DNA of 52,912 nt, from assembly GCF_001722335.1 (NCBI RefSeq), contig NZ_MIHA01000030.1, positions 1 through 52,912 of the forward strand, given 5' to 3'. The position numbers and the translations under genes were made by a program. This DNA is from Mycolicibacterium flavescens (lineage in GTDB: Bacteria > Actinomycetota > Actinomycetes > Mycobacteriales > Mycobacteriaceae). This document shows positions 44,682 to 52,788 of this stretch, one piece after another. The stretch's first letter is position 1. The number at the start of each line of letters is the position of its first letter. The notes beneath the pieces are model-generated. The model was not told where the DNA came from and did not search any database. It worked only from the letters and a program-made list of their open reading frames with translations.

Positions 44682-45431
44682 TTGGCAGGGAACACTTCGA
44701 CGCCGGGAACCACTGTCACCTCGCGTTTGCTGAACATTCTCGGCGCCTTCGACGAGGGGCATAACAACCTGACGCTGTCCGAGTTGGCCCGCCGGGCCGG
44801 ACTGCCGATTGCCACCACACACCGCCTTGCGGCCGAGTTGGTCGCCGGCTCGGCATTGCAGCGCCGCGCCGACGGTCAGTACGTGGTGGGCAGGCTGATC
44901 TGGAACGCGGGATTGCTGGCGCCGGTGGAAGGCCAATTGCGCCAGGTGGCTGAACCGTTCTTGCATGACGTATACGCGGCGACCCTTGCCACCGTGCACC
45001 TGGCCGTGCGCGATGGCGACGAGGTGCTGTACCTGGAACGGATGATGGGCCGGACATCCGTCCCGATTGTCAGCGCCGTCGGCAGCAGGCTGCCGATGCA
45101 CTGCACCGGCGTTGGCAAGGTGCTGCTGGCCCACGCGCCGGAGGACGTTAAAGACCGAGTGTTCGCCACCTTGACTCGCATCACGCCGTACACCATCGTG
45201 TCGCCGACCGTGCTGTCTTCGCAGATGCAGCGCATCCATCGTGAAGGAGTGGCCACCACGAGCGAGGAGATGTCGCTGGGTGCATGTTCGCTGGCGGTGC
45301 CGGTCATCCGCCAGACCGACGACGCCGTAGTCGCCGCGATCGCCGTGGTGGTACCGACGCTGAAGCGCGATCGTCAGCGGCTTCTCGGCGCCCTGCAGGT
45401 CGCCGCGCACGGCATTGGGCGACTGCTATGA
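44682..45431 (+). CDS. pcaR: IclR-family regulator of the pca operon
   Basis: A 249-aa regulator. The N-terminal winged helix has LSELARRAGLPIATTHRLAAEL (residues about 31-52), and the C-terminal IclR ligand domain shows the LPMHCTGVGKVLLAH and SLGACSLAVPV motifs. It is divergent from pcaH, the typical place for the PcaR/PcaU-type regulator that senses protocatechuate or 3-oxoadipate. The start is TTG 44682; it could be an activator, as in other pca systems. Confidence 0.87.
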   Translation: MAGNTSTPGTTVTSRLLNILGAFDEGHNNLTLSELARRAGLPIATTHRLAAELVAGSALQRRADGQYVVGRLIWNAGLLAPVEGQLRQVAEPFLHDVYAATLATVHLAVRDGDEVLYLERMMGRTSVPIVSAVGSRLPMHCTGVGKVLLAHAPEDVKDRVFATLTRITPYTIVSPTVLSSQMQRIHREGVATTSEEMSLGACSLAVPVIRQTDDAVVAAIAVVVPTLKRDRQRLLGALQVAAHGIGRLL

Positions 45432-45705
45432 CCCGTCAGGCGCCGTCGTAGCCGTCGCTCTGTGGGACAGAATCTCTCGAACGGGCAAGCTTTGGCGGCG
45501 GCCGCAACCTAGGTCGGAGTGCCACACGTTAGGCGCGAACCGGAGTCCGCGCAGCGCTTACCGGATAGACACCAACGAGTCTCCCCGCCAATGATTTGCA
45601 GGAAGCTGGCGCACTCCGCAGCTTCGAATATCCAGCGAGGGAGGCGATTCCGCCCACCCTCAAACCCTCAACAGCCGAACTATCGCTGAAGGAATTGCAA
45701 AGAAC
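45432..45705. other. Gap before the DHDPS-like operon
   Basis: A 274-base gap with no gene seen. It holds a perfect inverted repeat at 45602-45625 and ends with an AAGGAA Shine-Dalgarno at about 45690-45695 for the DHDPS-like gene. No typical terminator was found after the regulator. Confidence 0.5.
45602..45625. promoter_or_regulatory. Inverted repeat upstream of the DHDPS-like gene
   Basis: Arms GAAGCTG and CAGCTTC are complementary across a 10-base spacer, about 80 bases before the ATG at 45706. It may be an operator for a dimeric regulator or a 5' mRNA hairpin. Confidence 0.4.
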
Positions 45706-46683
45706 ATGACCGCCACGACACCGCTGGGATCCGACGCCAGGGCGTGGGCCGCCGAGAACCTTCGAGGCTTCTATATGTGTCCTGTCACGCCCCTTACTGA
45801 CGAGTTCGAGCTGGACGAAGAGGGTCTGCGGCAGAATATCGACGCGTTTGTGGAGATGGGGTGCACCGGCCTTGTCGTCGGCGGGTTTTTCGCCGAGGGA
45901 TGGAACATGACGCTGGCCGAATGGCAGCGTTACCACGAGGTGGTCGCCGGTGCCACCGCCGGCCGCCTGCCCTTGTTCACAATCATTCTCGACCATTCGG
46001 CCTACCAGGCGATCGAAAAAATGCGGTTCGTGGAGTCCCTGGGCTTCACCGGCGCCGAGATCATGAACCCATCGGTGCAGCTCAAGACCGACGACGACGT
46101 GGTCGACTACTTCGACTTCGTGGCGCCCGCCACCGGGCTGGCGCTTGTGCTCTACCGGACGCCGGTATCCGGTTTCGTGTATAGCCACGACGCCGTCGCT
46201 CGGATCGCCGAGCACGCCAACGTCGTCGGGATCAAGAATGGCACTTTGAGTTGGACCGACAGCATCGCCTTACGCCACCGCTTCGGGGACCATCTTGTGA
46301 TCAGCGAGCCGAATGAGCGCTATTGGGCTCATGATGCTGCGCTCTTCGGGGGTCGGGTGCTTTACGGGGAGCTCTCCCTGATCCTCTACGGGAAACGGCG
46401 GCAGGAACTGCACCAATACACCGACCTTGCGTTTGCTGGTGAACTCGCGGGGGCGCTACCTGTGTCGGCGAAGGTGGACGCAATTCGCCAGGTGTACGAA
46501 GAGGTGCTCATCGGCCGCATCGCGGCAACGGGTTCCTACGTCGCGGCCATGCCCTATCTGAAGGCGTGGTTCGAACTGTTGGGGCTGCGTGCCGGCCCGG
46601 TGCGACCGCCCGTCAAAGCCCGGCTGTCTGCTCCGGAGCGGGAAGTCCTGCAGGAGAAACTGACGGCCGCCGAGGCCATCTGA
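45706..46683 (+). CDS. Dihydrodipicolinate-synthase-family aldolase/lyase
   Basis: A 325-aa class I aldolase-superfamily protein. The Schiff-base lysine is expected in VVGIKNGTLS and the catalytic tyrosine in LVLYRTPVSG. The TG-G motif near residue 55-60 appears as GLVVGGFFAEG, where true DapA has GTTGE, so it is not lysine biosynthetic. Members of this family in aromatic-degrading clusters include hydratase-aldolases that split off pyruvate. Its stop and the next start overlap (TGATG). Confidence 0.83.
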   Translation: MTATTPLGSDARAWAAENLRGFYMCPVTPLTDEFELDEEGLRQNIDAFVEMGCTGLVVGGFFAEGWNMTLAEWQRYHEVVAGATAGRLPLFTIILDHSAYQAIEKMRFVESLGFTGAEIMNPSVQLKTDDDVVDYFDFVAPATGLALVLYRTPVSGFVYSHDAVARIAEHANVVGIKNGTLSWTDSIALRHRFGDHLVISEPNERYWAHDAALFGGRVLYGELSLILYGKRRQELHQYTDLAFAGELAGALPVSAKVDAIRQVYEEVLIGRIAATGSYVAAMPYLKAWFELLGLRAGPVRPPVKARLSAPEREVLQEKLTAAEAI

Positions 46684-47687
46684 TGCGCGTCCTGATCCTG
46701 GGCGCTGGTGGGCTCGGATCTGTCTTGGGCGGATATTTGGCGAACATTGGCGTCGATGTCACCCTGGTCGGCAGGCCCGCGCACACCGAGGCCATCACGC
46801 GCTACGGTCTCCGAATCACGGGCCGTCGGGGCGACCTGGTGATTACTGATAACTTGACCGCGGTCGACCAGACAGCCAAAGCCACGGGGCATTTCGATTA
46901 CCTGGTGTTGGCGGTGAAGGGCAAAGATACCGCGCAGGCCCTGGCGGAGGCCGACGGGTTGCGTGATTGCGTGAGCAGCGCGTTGTCGGTGCAGAACACC
47001 GTCGAAAAGGATGCGACGCTCGCCGGGTGGCTTGGGCCCGACAGGGTGATCGGAGCCTCCACCATCGAGGGCGGCACCTTGCTCGAACCGGGGCTCGTCA
47101 GAAATCACCTTACAGCTGAGGTGACCGCTTACTTCGGCGAACTTGACGGGACATCTAGTGCGCGCGTCGACGACTTGACGGCTGCCTTCACCAACGCCGG
47201 CCTTCCTGCAAAGGCGGTAGGCAACATCGAGCAGGTCGAGTGGGAAAAGCTCGCCCAGATCGCGCTGGCGGCCGCGTGGTCGGTCACGGCACTGGGCGCA
47301 ATCCCTGACGCCTCGGTCTTCGAGGGCATGGAGGTGCGCGAGGGAGCGATGTACTTCGTCGCGCTGGCAAAGGACCTTCTTGGGGTCTACCGGGCGAAGG
47401 GCTACGAGCCGATGAACTTCTTTGCGCCTCTCTCCCGCCTGAAGGAACTCGATGCCCTTCCGACGGCCGACGCGATCGAGTTTGTCATCGGGCAAGGCAG
47501 AGCAATGCGCGAGAAGGGAAACTCGGGACACCCCTCGATGTACGAGGATGTTCTGCGACGACGTAAGACCGAGGTCGACTTCATGCTGGCGCCTTATCTC
47601 GCCGCCGCTCAAGAACTGGGCATGGATACACCGACGCTGCGGGTCGCCTACCAGATCATCAAGACCGTCGACCGATTCCTGGCCTAG
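46683..47687 (+). CDS. Ketopantoate reductase-like dehydrogenase (ApbA/PanE family)
   Basis: A 334-aa NADPH-dependent reductase-like protein. The N-terminal GAGGLGSVLGGYLA Rossmann loop is followed by LAVKGKDTAQ and KTVDRF near the end. Catalytic lysine is expected in the EKLAQI segment. Coupling to a DHDPS-like protein in a catabolic setting suggests reduction of a 2-keto acid made by that enzyme rather than pantothenate synthesis, but this is inference. Confidence 0.83.
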   Translation: MRVLILGAGGLGSVLGGYLANIGVDVTLVGRPAHTEAITRYGLRITGRRGDLVITDNLTAVDQTAKATGHFDYLVLAVKGKDTAQALAEADGLRDCVSSALSVQNTVEKDATLAGWLGPDRVIGASTIEGGTLLEPGLVRNHLTAEVTAYFGELDGTSSARVDDLTAAFTNAGLPAKAVGNIEQVEWEKLAQIALAAAWSVTALGAIPDASVFEGMEVREGAMYFVALAKDLLGVYRAKGYEPMNFFAPLSRLKELDALPTADAIEFVIGQGRAMREKGNSGHPSMYEDVLRRRKTEVDFMLAPYLAAAQELGMDTPTLRVAYQIIKTVDRFLA

Positions 47688-47712
47688 CAATGACGCGGTT
47701 CGAAGGCGATGT

Positions 47713-48822
47713 TCAGGTAGCGCGCAAGGTGTGTTGGGGAGTGACGCCGAACTTGCGCCGATACTCCGCGCTGAAGCGGCCCAGATGACCAAAGCCCCAC
47801 TTCATCGCTACGCGGGCAACAGTCACGGCACTCTCAGACGACGCCGCCAGTTCTGCATGCGCACGGATCAGCCGGACTTCGCGCAGATACGTGAGCGGAG
47901 GGAGCCCGACGTGCCGCTTGAAGCTCTCTTGAAGAGCGCGGACACTGATACCAACCTCGCGAGCAAGATCGGTTGTCGTCCAACTCCGTTCGGGATGCTC
48001 CTCGATTAGGTCGAGAGCTGTCCTGAGTACTCTGGGCGGCGGCGCTGCGTGTTGGTCGGCGGCGAGCGCCATGGCCTGATAGTGAGGTTGGGCGAGTAGA
48101 AACCCATGCATGAGCAACTGTTCGAAATGTCGCCCGGTCATCGGATGTTGCACGATGCTCTCAGGGCGAGAGACCTCCCGATACAAGACCGATAGCAGCG
48201 CAGGCCACGCACGACTGCTGTCCGCCGTCAGGTCCATGCTATGCGCGATATTCAGCGGCCTAACCGCAGGTCGTCCAAGCAAGCCCTCGAGTTCGTATTC
48301 CAGATCCGTGCGGCTGAACTTCACGCACAGCTGACCACAATCGGCGGCCCACTTGATGCCGGCAGGACGGCCTGGGAGGAAAACCGCCGCCTGCGTGGGC
48401 GTCGCTTGGGCCGTGGCGGAGCCGCACCACGAATCGGCGTAGCTGGTGAGGGGAACGTTGATGTGGTAATCATCGAGCGCAGTCGAATTGACGAGCTCGA
48501 CATCTGCACCGTACCGAAGGTAGCCAACGGTCACAGCACCGATTCGTGCGGCGCTGAGCCGCGCATTCAAACGCTGGCCGCGACGGGAGTAGCGGAGACG
48601 GTGCGGTGTGAAAATTTCCGAAGCGAGGTGCTCGGCCGCGCTCAACTGTTCGGTGCATACGGTCTCGCGTCGGCTGAAGTACGATCCTGCCATCTTCGGC
48701 CCATCCGCCATTGGTAACATCTCACTTTCTCGCTGCGGTAACCGCAGTTCGCCGACAGAATCTGTCGCTCCGTCGAACACCAGCGCGGAAGGCCTGGCCT
48801 CCGACTCAGGGTCCTGCGTCAC
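47713..48822 (-). CDS. AraC-family transcriptional regulator
   Basis: A 369-aa regulator. An N-terminal cupin-like ligand domain (AraC_binding_2 kind, about 60-215) leads to two helix-turn-helix motifs at about 270-365 (DLAREVGISVRALQESF and VARVAMKWGFGHLGRFSAEY). Such regulators commonly control ring-hydroxylating dioxygenase operons. It is encoded with its 3' end facing the DHDPS-reductase pair and its 5' end 1.3 kb from the Rieske operon. GTG 48822 is used; a later ATG is possible. Confidence 0.85.
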   Translation of the reverse strand: MTQDPESEARPSALVFDGATDSVGELRLPQRESEMLPMADGPKMAGSYFSRRETVCTEQLSAAEHLASEIFTPHRLRYSRRGQRLNARLSAARIGAVTVGYLRYGADVELVNSTALDDYHINVPLTSYADSWCGSATAQATPTQAAVFLPGRPAGIKWAADCGQLCVKFSRTDLEYELEGLLGRPAVRPLNIAHSMDLTADSSRAWPALLSVLYREVSRPESIVQHPMTGRHFEQLLMHGFLLAQPHYQAMALAADQHAAPPPRVLRTALDLIEEHPERSWTTTDLAREVGISVRALQESFKRHVGLPPLTYLREVRLIRAHAELAASSESAVTVARVAMKWGFGHLGRFSAEYRRKFGVTPQHTLRAT

Positions 48823-49621
48823 CCAACCGCATTCTAGTGGATGAAGAACTCTGTTATGCAGAGAGTGATTCTTTTAAACGCGTGTTGCCCTTTCTCCGTG
48901 CAGCAGGGTCACTGGCTGCCGCGTGCATCGTCCACCTCGATGGTGTGCTGGCCGGCGACCGCCCCGACCCCGATATTGCTGTTGAAGGACGCTCTGGAGC
49001 TGTGTGAGCTTGCCGGCGTCAGCTCGACAGTTGTCGCGTGGCGTTGACTGGTGCGATCGCACCCCGGTGCGAGTGCCGTCCGGAGGGGATTCGCGCCTCT
49101 GGCGGGAACACATCCGATACCAGCTTGCGTGTGCAATAGCCTGCGCTCACAGATCCATGCCAGCGGAGATGGAGGAGCCAATCGGGCCTGAGGGGTCTGC
49201 ATACCTTGAGTGCGGAATGTATTACACAGTGGGGCACTGAATAATCACAACGATTTTGCTTCTCGTCGCGCCTTCCGGTCGTGCAGGCCAGTGGGTTGAG
49301 CACTTCTGGCATCCATCCCATTCCTTCAAAGCTTGGAACCTTCTCGCGCTCTGAAGACATAGAGGTCGAGATCAAAATCGCTGGGAGAGAAGGAAAAATG
49401 ATGGCTTCTTCTCAGACACCTCGGCCACACTAGTCCAGCTGGCGATGTTGCGCTAAACGCTCTGCCAAAGCTCGCGATGACCAAGTTGTGGTAGTCGATA
49501 GAAAAGATATCGCCCGACACCGCACGGCGCACAATCGCCTTAGTATCACATCGAAGCGGATGATTTGGAGATAAGTCAATATTCGCGAAAAAAGGAACCG
49601 CACAGGCCGTTTCGGTGATCA
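48823..49621. other. Gene-poor AT-richer region
   Basis: About 800 bases with no confident gene. Codon usage of its short frames is unlike the GC-rich neighbours. Short overlapping frames occur at the right end, including a 101-codon minus frame (49326-49631) that overlaps the next possible gene by 10 bases. No IS ends or tRNA were found. Confidence 0.55.
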
Positions 49622-49930
49622 TCACCGACACAGATTGACAATTCGGTTTAAGTGCACGAGCCTGTCATAGCTCCTCGACCGTGCCGTCGGACCAGATAAC
49701 CATTTTCCGTAATCAGGGTGCGCGTAGATGTGAACCTTATACAGATGGTCTAGGTCATCCCACCAGACCCAAGACCCAGCGCCTACCATCCAGCGCTGCG
49801 CGACACGGCCATCAGAGAAGACGCACATTTCAAATTGCGCCTCGTCAGGCGGTTGTAGTTGTCCTTCTCGAAGTCGTCCTTCACGTCTCTGGCGAGCCGG
49901 CGATAGACGACAGCCGTTCTCACAGGTCAA
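49622..49930 (-). CDS. Possible hypothetical protein
   Basis: A 102-aa frame from ATG 49930. Its centre (FEMCVFSDGRVAQRWMVGAG followed by WVWWDDLDHLYKVHIYAH) looks like folded protein rather than random GC-frame translation, but codon use is atypical for this genome. No family is recognised. It could be a foreign gene or a decaying remnant. Confidence 0.35.
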   Translation of the reverse strand: MTCENGCRLSPARQRREGRLREGQLQPPDEAQFEMCVFSDGRVAQRWMVGAGSWVWWDDLDHLYKVHIYAHPDYGKWLSGPTARSRSYDRLVHLNRIVNLCR

Positions 49931-50091
49931 CCTCTGACAATCCCATCACGTCTAGCGTGCTCGTGAGAAGCAGAGACATAGTAGGCGGAAGGTCGCACCA
50001 CGGAAGAGATCAGACGGCGCCGGGTGAGCGCCTGCGACAACGGCGGACGGTCGTTTGGGGGTGAACCTACCCGAGGAAGACATTTAGGGTG

Positions 50092-50300
50092 TCATTGCGC
50101 GGATCCGGAAGCACGTACGGTGATCGCCGCCGACGGGCATTCGTGTGCTGCCGCGCGGGCGTTGACCTCTAGATCAGCGGGAATGTCGCGCACCAATATC
50201 TCCGCCTTCCCAGCCGCGTTGATAGCGAAGACACTGGCGCGACGTCCACGCACAACTGGTAGCCGCAGCACCGACGTGGATCGACTTCCGCATGGATCAC
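50092..50300 (-). pseudogene. Ferredoxin gene with a one-base frameshift
   Basis: A GTG at 50300 with GAGGAG just upstream starts EVDPRRCCGYQLCVDVAP, the first half of a small bacterial ferredoxin with a C-x5-C cluster motif. The expected continuation VFAINAAGKAEIL and HECPSAAITV is present but in another frame. A single base is missing near 50235: CCAGTGTC is seen where CCAGATGTC would restore the D-V-F sequence. Restored, it would be 69 residues. It should deliver electrons to the Rieske oxygenase; as read, it is broken, unless the missing base is a sequencing error. Confidence 0.7.
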
Positions 50301-50465
50301 TTGTCCACTCCTCACTTAAGTGCACCCCTCCACCGCGATGGATCGAGCGGAGGACCAAGGCACGCCGCCGCGCAGCACCTGCAGTTGTCATCACAGACGT
50401 CCTTTCACGATTGGGGAAAGGGCGTCAAGTAGGAAACGATCCCCTGCTCACTGACGTGCGCGAGG

Positions 50466-50684
50466 TCAATGGCCAGGACCGTACGGGTCCTCGAGAAACC
50501 GCGAAAGGCTTTCCTTGGTCTGCCATGACAAACTCTCAAGTTCCAACGGGTCGAGCTGAATTCGGAAGCCGAGGCGGGGGCTGGCAATCTCCAACCGCTC
50601 TCCATTGCGGGTAAAGATTTTGTCGACGGTGACGACGGCGAACTCGTTCGCGATGGTCGTCGCCGCACCGTGGTCGCCGGTCAC
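50466..50684 (-). CDS. Small conserved protein of the ring-hydroxylating dioxygenase operon
   Basis: A 72-aa protein starting MTGDHGAATTIANEFAVVTV and containing RNGERLEIASPRLGFRIQLD and LESLSWQTKESLSRF. From memory, near-identical small proteins sit in mycobacterial aromatic dioxygenase clusters and are loosely labelled dihydrodiol dehydrogenase, though they are far too short to be one. GTG 50684 has GAAAGG seven bases upstream. Role unknown; a subunit or assembly factor of the oxygenase is possible. Confidence 0.72.
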   Translation of the reverse strand: MTGDHGAATTIANEFAVVTVDKIFTRNGERLEIASPRLGFRIQLDPLELESLSWQTKESLSRFLEDPYGPGH

Positions 50685-50732
50685 GACTGTACCTTTCTAG
50701 GTTTTAAGTAATGCAAGCTCAACGTCGCCCCG

Positions 50733-51251
50733 TTAGAAGAAGTTAGCCAGATTGTGGGTGCCGACAACGGCATGATCAAGCACTACCCGTCGGCTCGCTA
50801 ACCGCAGGCCCATCTCACTGCGGCGGATGACATCGTGGCGCTCCGCAGAGATGAGGTCGTGCTGCGGACTGTCCCCCCTGTTGCGGAACACGAGAAGGTT
50901 GGAGCGGACATCGTATTCGTCCGTCCCTGCGCCGGGGCGTACCCGCACATTCGACACGTGGTGTCGGATCCGTGAGGGCGGATCTTCTGCCCATGCGTAT
51001 TCGGTGTCCAGACGTAGCACCCGCAGCTGCAAGCCTGCGTAGTCGTCATCCCAGTGGGTCATGGTCGTCGAATTTCCGTCGCCGTTGGCGCGTTCTCTGC
51101 TCACGCGCACCGGGATGACGTAGTGGATATCTTCGGCGCACAGTTCTAGCCAGTCGTGAAACCGGCCGTCGTTCAGCAGCTCCGCCTCTTCGAACAGAAA
51201 GTTCTCCATCTCGCAGCGGAGCAGAAGCTGTTGCTCGACCGTCGCTACCAT
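50733..51251 (-). CDS. Ring-hydroxylating dioxygenase, beta subunit
   Basis: A 172-aa SnoaL/NTF2-fold small subunit. FLFEEAELLNDGRFHDWLEL and IHYVIPVRVSRER are the family hallmarks, and it ends in the usual hydrophobic FF. ATG 51251 follows AAGGA and is preferred to a start 138 bases upstream. It is encoded 65 bases downstream of the alpha subunit. Confidence 0.88.
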   Translation of the reverse strand: MVATVEQQLLLRCEMENFLFEEAELLNDGRFHDWLELCAEDIHYVIPVRVSRERANGDGNSTTMTHWDDDYAGLQLRVLRLDTEYAWAEDPPSRIRHHVSNVRVRPGAGTDEYDVRSNLLVFRNRGDSPQHDLISAERHDVIRRSEMGLRLASRRVVLDHAVVGTHNLANFF

Positions 51252-51315
51252 GGCACACCATCCTTTATGACTTGGTTGATTGTGGTTGTGAGACAAGCAG
51301 GTGCCTGATGCCTCA

Positions 51316-52716
51316 TCAGGCGACCTCGTCTGCATTGGTCCGAGATTGCGCGAGTAGTTGGGGTTTGGGCTCGGTTTCGCTGGCGTCATCGCCTGAGTCG
51401 GTGAGTAACTCCAACAGGCGACCCCAGAATTCGCGTTGGTTACGCTCCGCGTACCCGCTGGACAGGGGACGACCGGGCCCCTTCCACGTGTCGTCGCTGG
51501 TCAGCACACCCATGCCCATCTCGAAGTTGAGTGTCTGGCTGCCTGCGAGAATGCCTTGCGTTCCCGCAGTGATGGAGCGCCAAGTCTCGGCGTCGTCCTG
51601 TTCGAACACACCGGAGATGCCGAACGTTCGTACGTAGGTCTCATACGACTGCTGTTTGAACTCTTCGTCGGCATCCTTCTCGACGAGAAACCACGACCAC
51701 ACTTCCATCGTGTCGTGTGACAGTGGACGCCACAGCCGAAATGTCAACATCGGCACTGGCATTGACTTCTTGTCCCTACCGATGAGGACGTTGAGGAACG
51801 ACAGGTTGGGAAAGACCGTGCCGTGAATGAAGGCCGAACGCTGAAGCATGTCTGCGCGGTCCTGATCGCCGTAAGCCGCTGCGAGTCCATCGACGATCTC
51901 GGGTGGATAGTTCATAAAGGGCGGCATCGGTTGCCCGGGCGGCACCCCGAGGACGCCGAGGCCGTGACCGTTGGAGAGACTGATATGCGCCGGCTCCGAC
52001 GCGAATTTCGGATCGGGCGGAGCCAGACCGAGCTCGACCGCCGATCGGTGCGTCATCAACGTGTGGTAGGCGTCCCCGACAAAGTTGTCCGCGCCGAGCT
52101 TCCAGTTGGAGTCGATGATCCAACGCTGGGGCTCACCCCGCACCTCCAGTCCACCCTTGGACTTCTGGGTGATCAGGTCCAGATACCACGCCATATCGCC
52201 CAAATAATCAACGAGAGGTTCTGCCTTCTCGTCCAGGCAACCGAATATCATTCCGCGGTAGTTCTCGAGGCGCGGAACCTGGGTAAGACTCCACTCGTTC
52301 TTGTCCATCTCGACCCCATAGACCTCTTTTTGTGCGGGTACACCCGCCAGAGTTCCGGTATTGCGGTAGGTCCAGCCGTGATAGGGGCAGCGGAAGTGCG
52401 AAGTGTTGCCCATCTCCGTGCGGCACAGCATTGTTCCGCGGTGCCGACACGAGTTCGCCATGGCGCGCACTTCGCCGTCTTCGCCGCGGACAACGATGAT
52501 CGAACCGCCACCCAGATATCGGACCACGTAGTCCCCTGCCTGGGGGATCTCCGTCTCGTGGGCCAGGAATTGCCAGCACCGGCCGAAGACTCGCTGAGCT
52601 TCGAGCTTGTGGAGTTCTGCGTTGGCGACCAGCCCGGCGGGCAGACGGCCCTTAGCAAGGCCTTCTTGGCCCGCCGCTACCAGTTGCTGAATGTCGTTCT
52701 TACCGACAATAGACAT
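51316..52716 (-). CDS. Rieske ring-hydroxylating dioxygenase, alpha subunit
   Basis: A 466-aa oxygenase large subunit. The Rieske [2Fe-2S] ligands are Cys90, His92, Cys110 and His113. Mononuclear iron ligands are His218 and His223 with bridging Asp210 (GADNFVGDAYHTLMTH); the third, an aspartate, lies in EQDDAETW. AGGAGAAG upstream supports ATG 52716. It adds both atoms of O2 to an aromatic ring, giving a cis-dihydrodiol. Substrate is not readable from sequence; the nearby pca operon suggests an aromatic carboxylate such as a phthalate-type acid. No reductase is in the window. Confidence 0.92.
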   Translation of the reverse strand: MSIVGKNDIQQLVAAGQEGLAKGRLPAGLVANAELHKLEAQRVFGRCWQFLAHETEIPQAGDYVVRYLGGGSIIVVRGEDGEVRAMANSCRHRGTMLCRTEMGNTSHFRCPYHGWTYRNTGTLAGVPAQKEVYGVEMDKNEWSLTQVPRLENYRGMIFGCLDEKAEPLVDYLGDMAWYLDLITQKSKGGLEVRGEPQRWIIDSNWKLGADNFVGDAYHTLMTHRSAVELGLAPPDPKFASEPAHISLSNGHGLGVLGVPPGQPMPPFMNYPPEIVDGLAAAYGDQDRADMLQRSAFIHGTVFPNLSFLNVLIGRDKKSMPVPMLTFRLWRPLSHDTMEVWSWFLVEKDADEEFKQQSYETYVRTFGISGVFEQDDAETWRSITAGTQGILAGSQTLNFEMGMGVLTSDDTWKGPGRPLSSGYAERNQREFWGRLLELLTDSGDDASETEPKPQLLAQSRTNADEVA

Positions 52717-52788
52717 GTACTTCTCCTACGTTTCTTGGATTGGGCTGCGTAATGTTCTCTTGGACAGATGTTTTCGTGATTGCGGCGT

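Noticed and set aside
45529..46215. 228-codon minus-strand frame opposite the DHDPS-like gene
   Set aside because: It is antisense to a well-supported enzyme and has shadow composition.
45706..46683. dapA assignment for the DHDPS-like gene
   Set aside because: The GTTGE motif of true DapA is replaced by VGGFFAEG, and it is not near lysine biosynthesis genes.
46683..47687. Pantothenate biosynthesis role for the ketopantoate reductase-like gene
   Set aside because: Its translational coupling to a DHDPS-like enzyme and catabolic surroundings argue against a dedicated panE, so no symbol was given.
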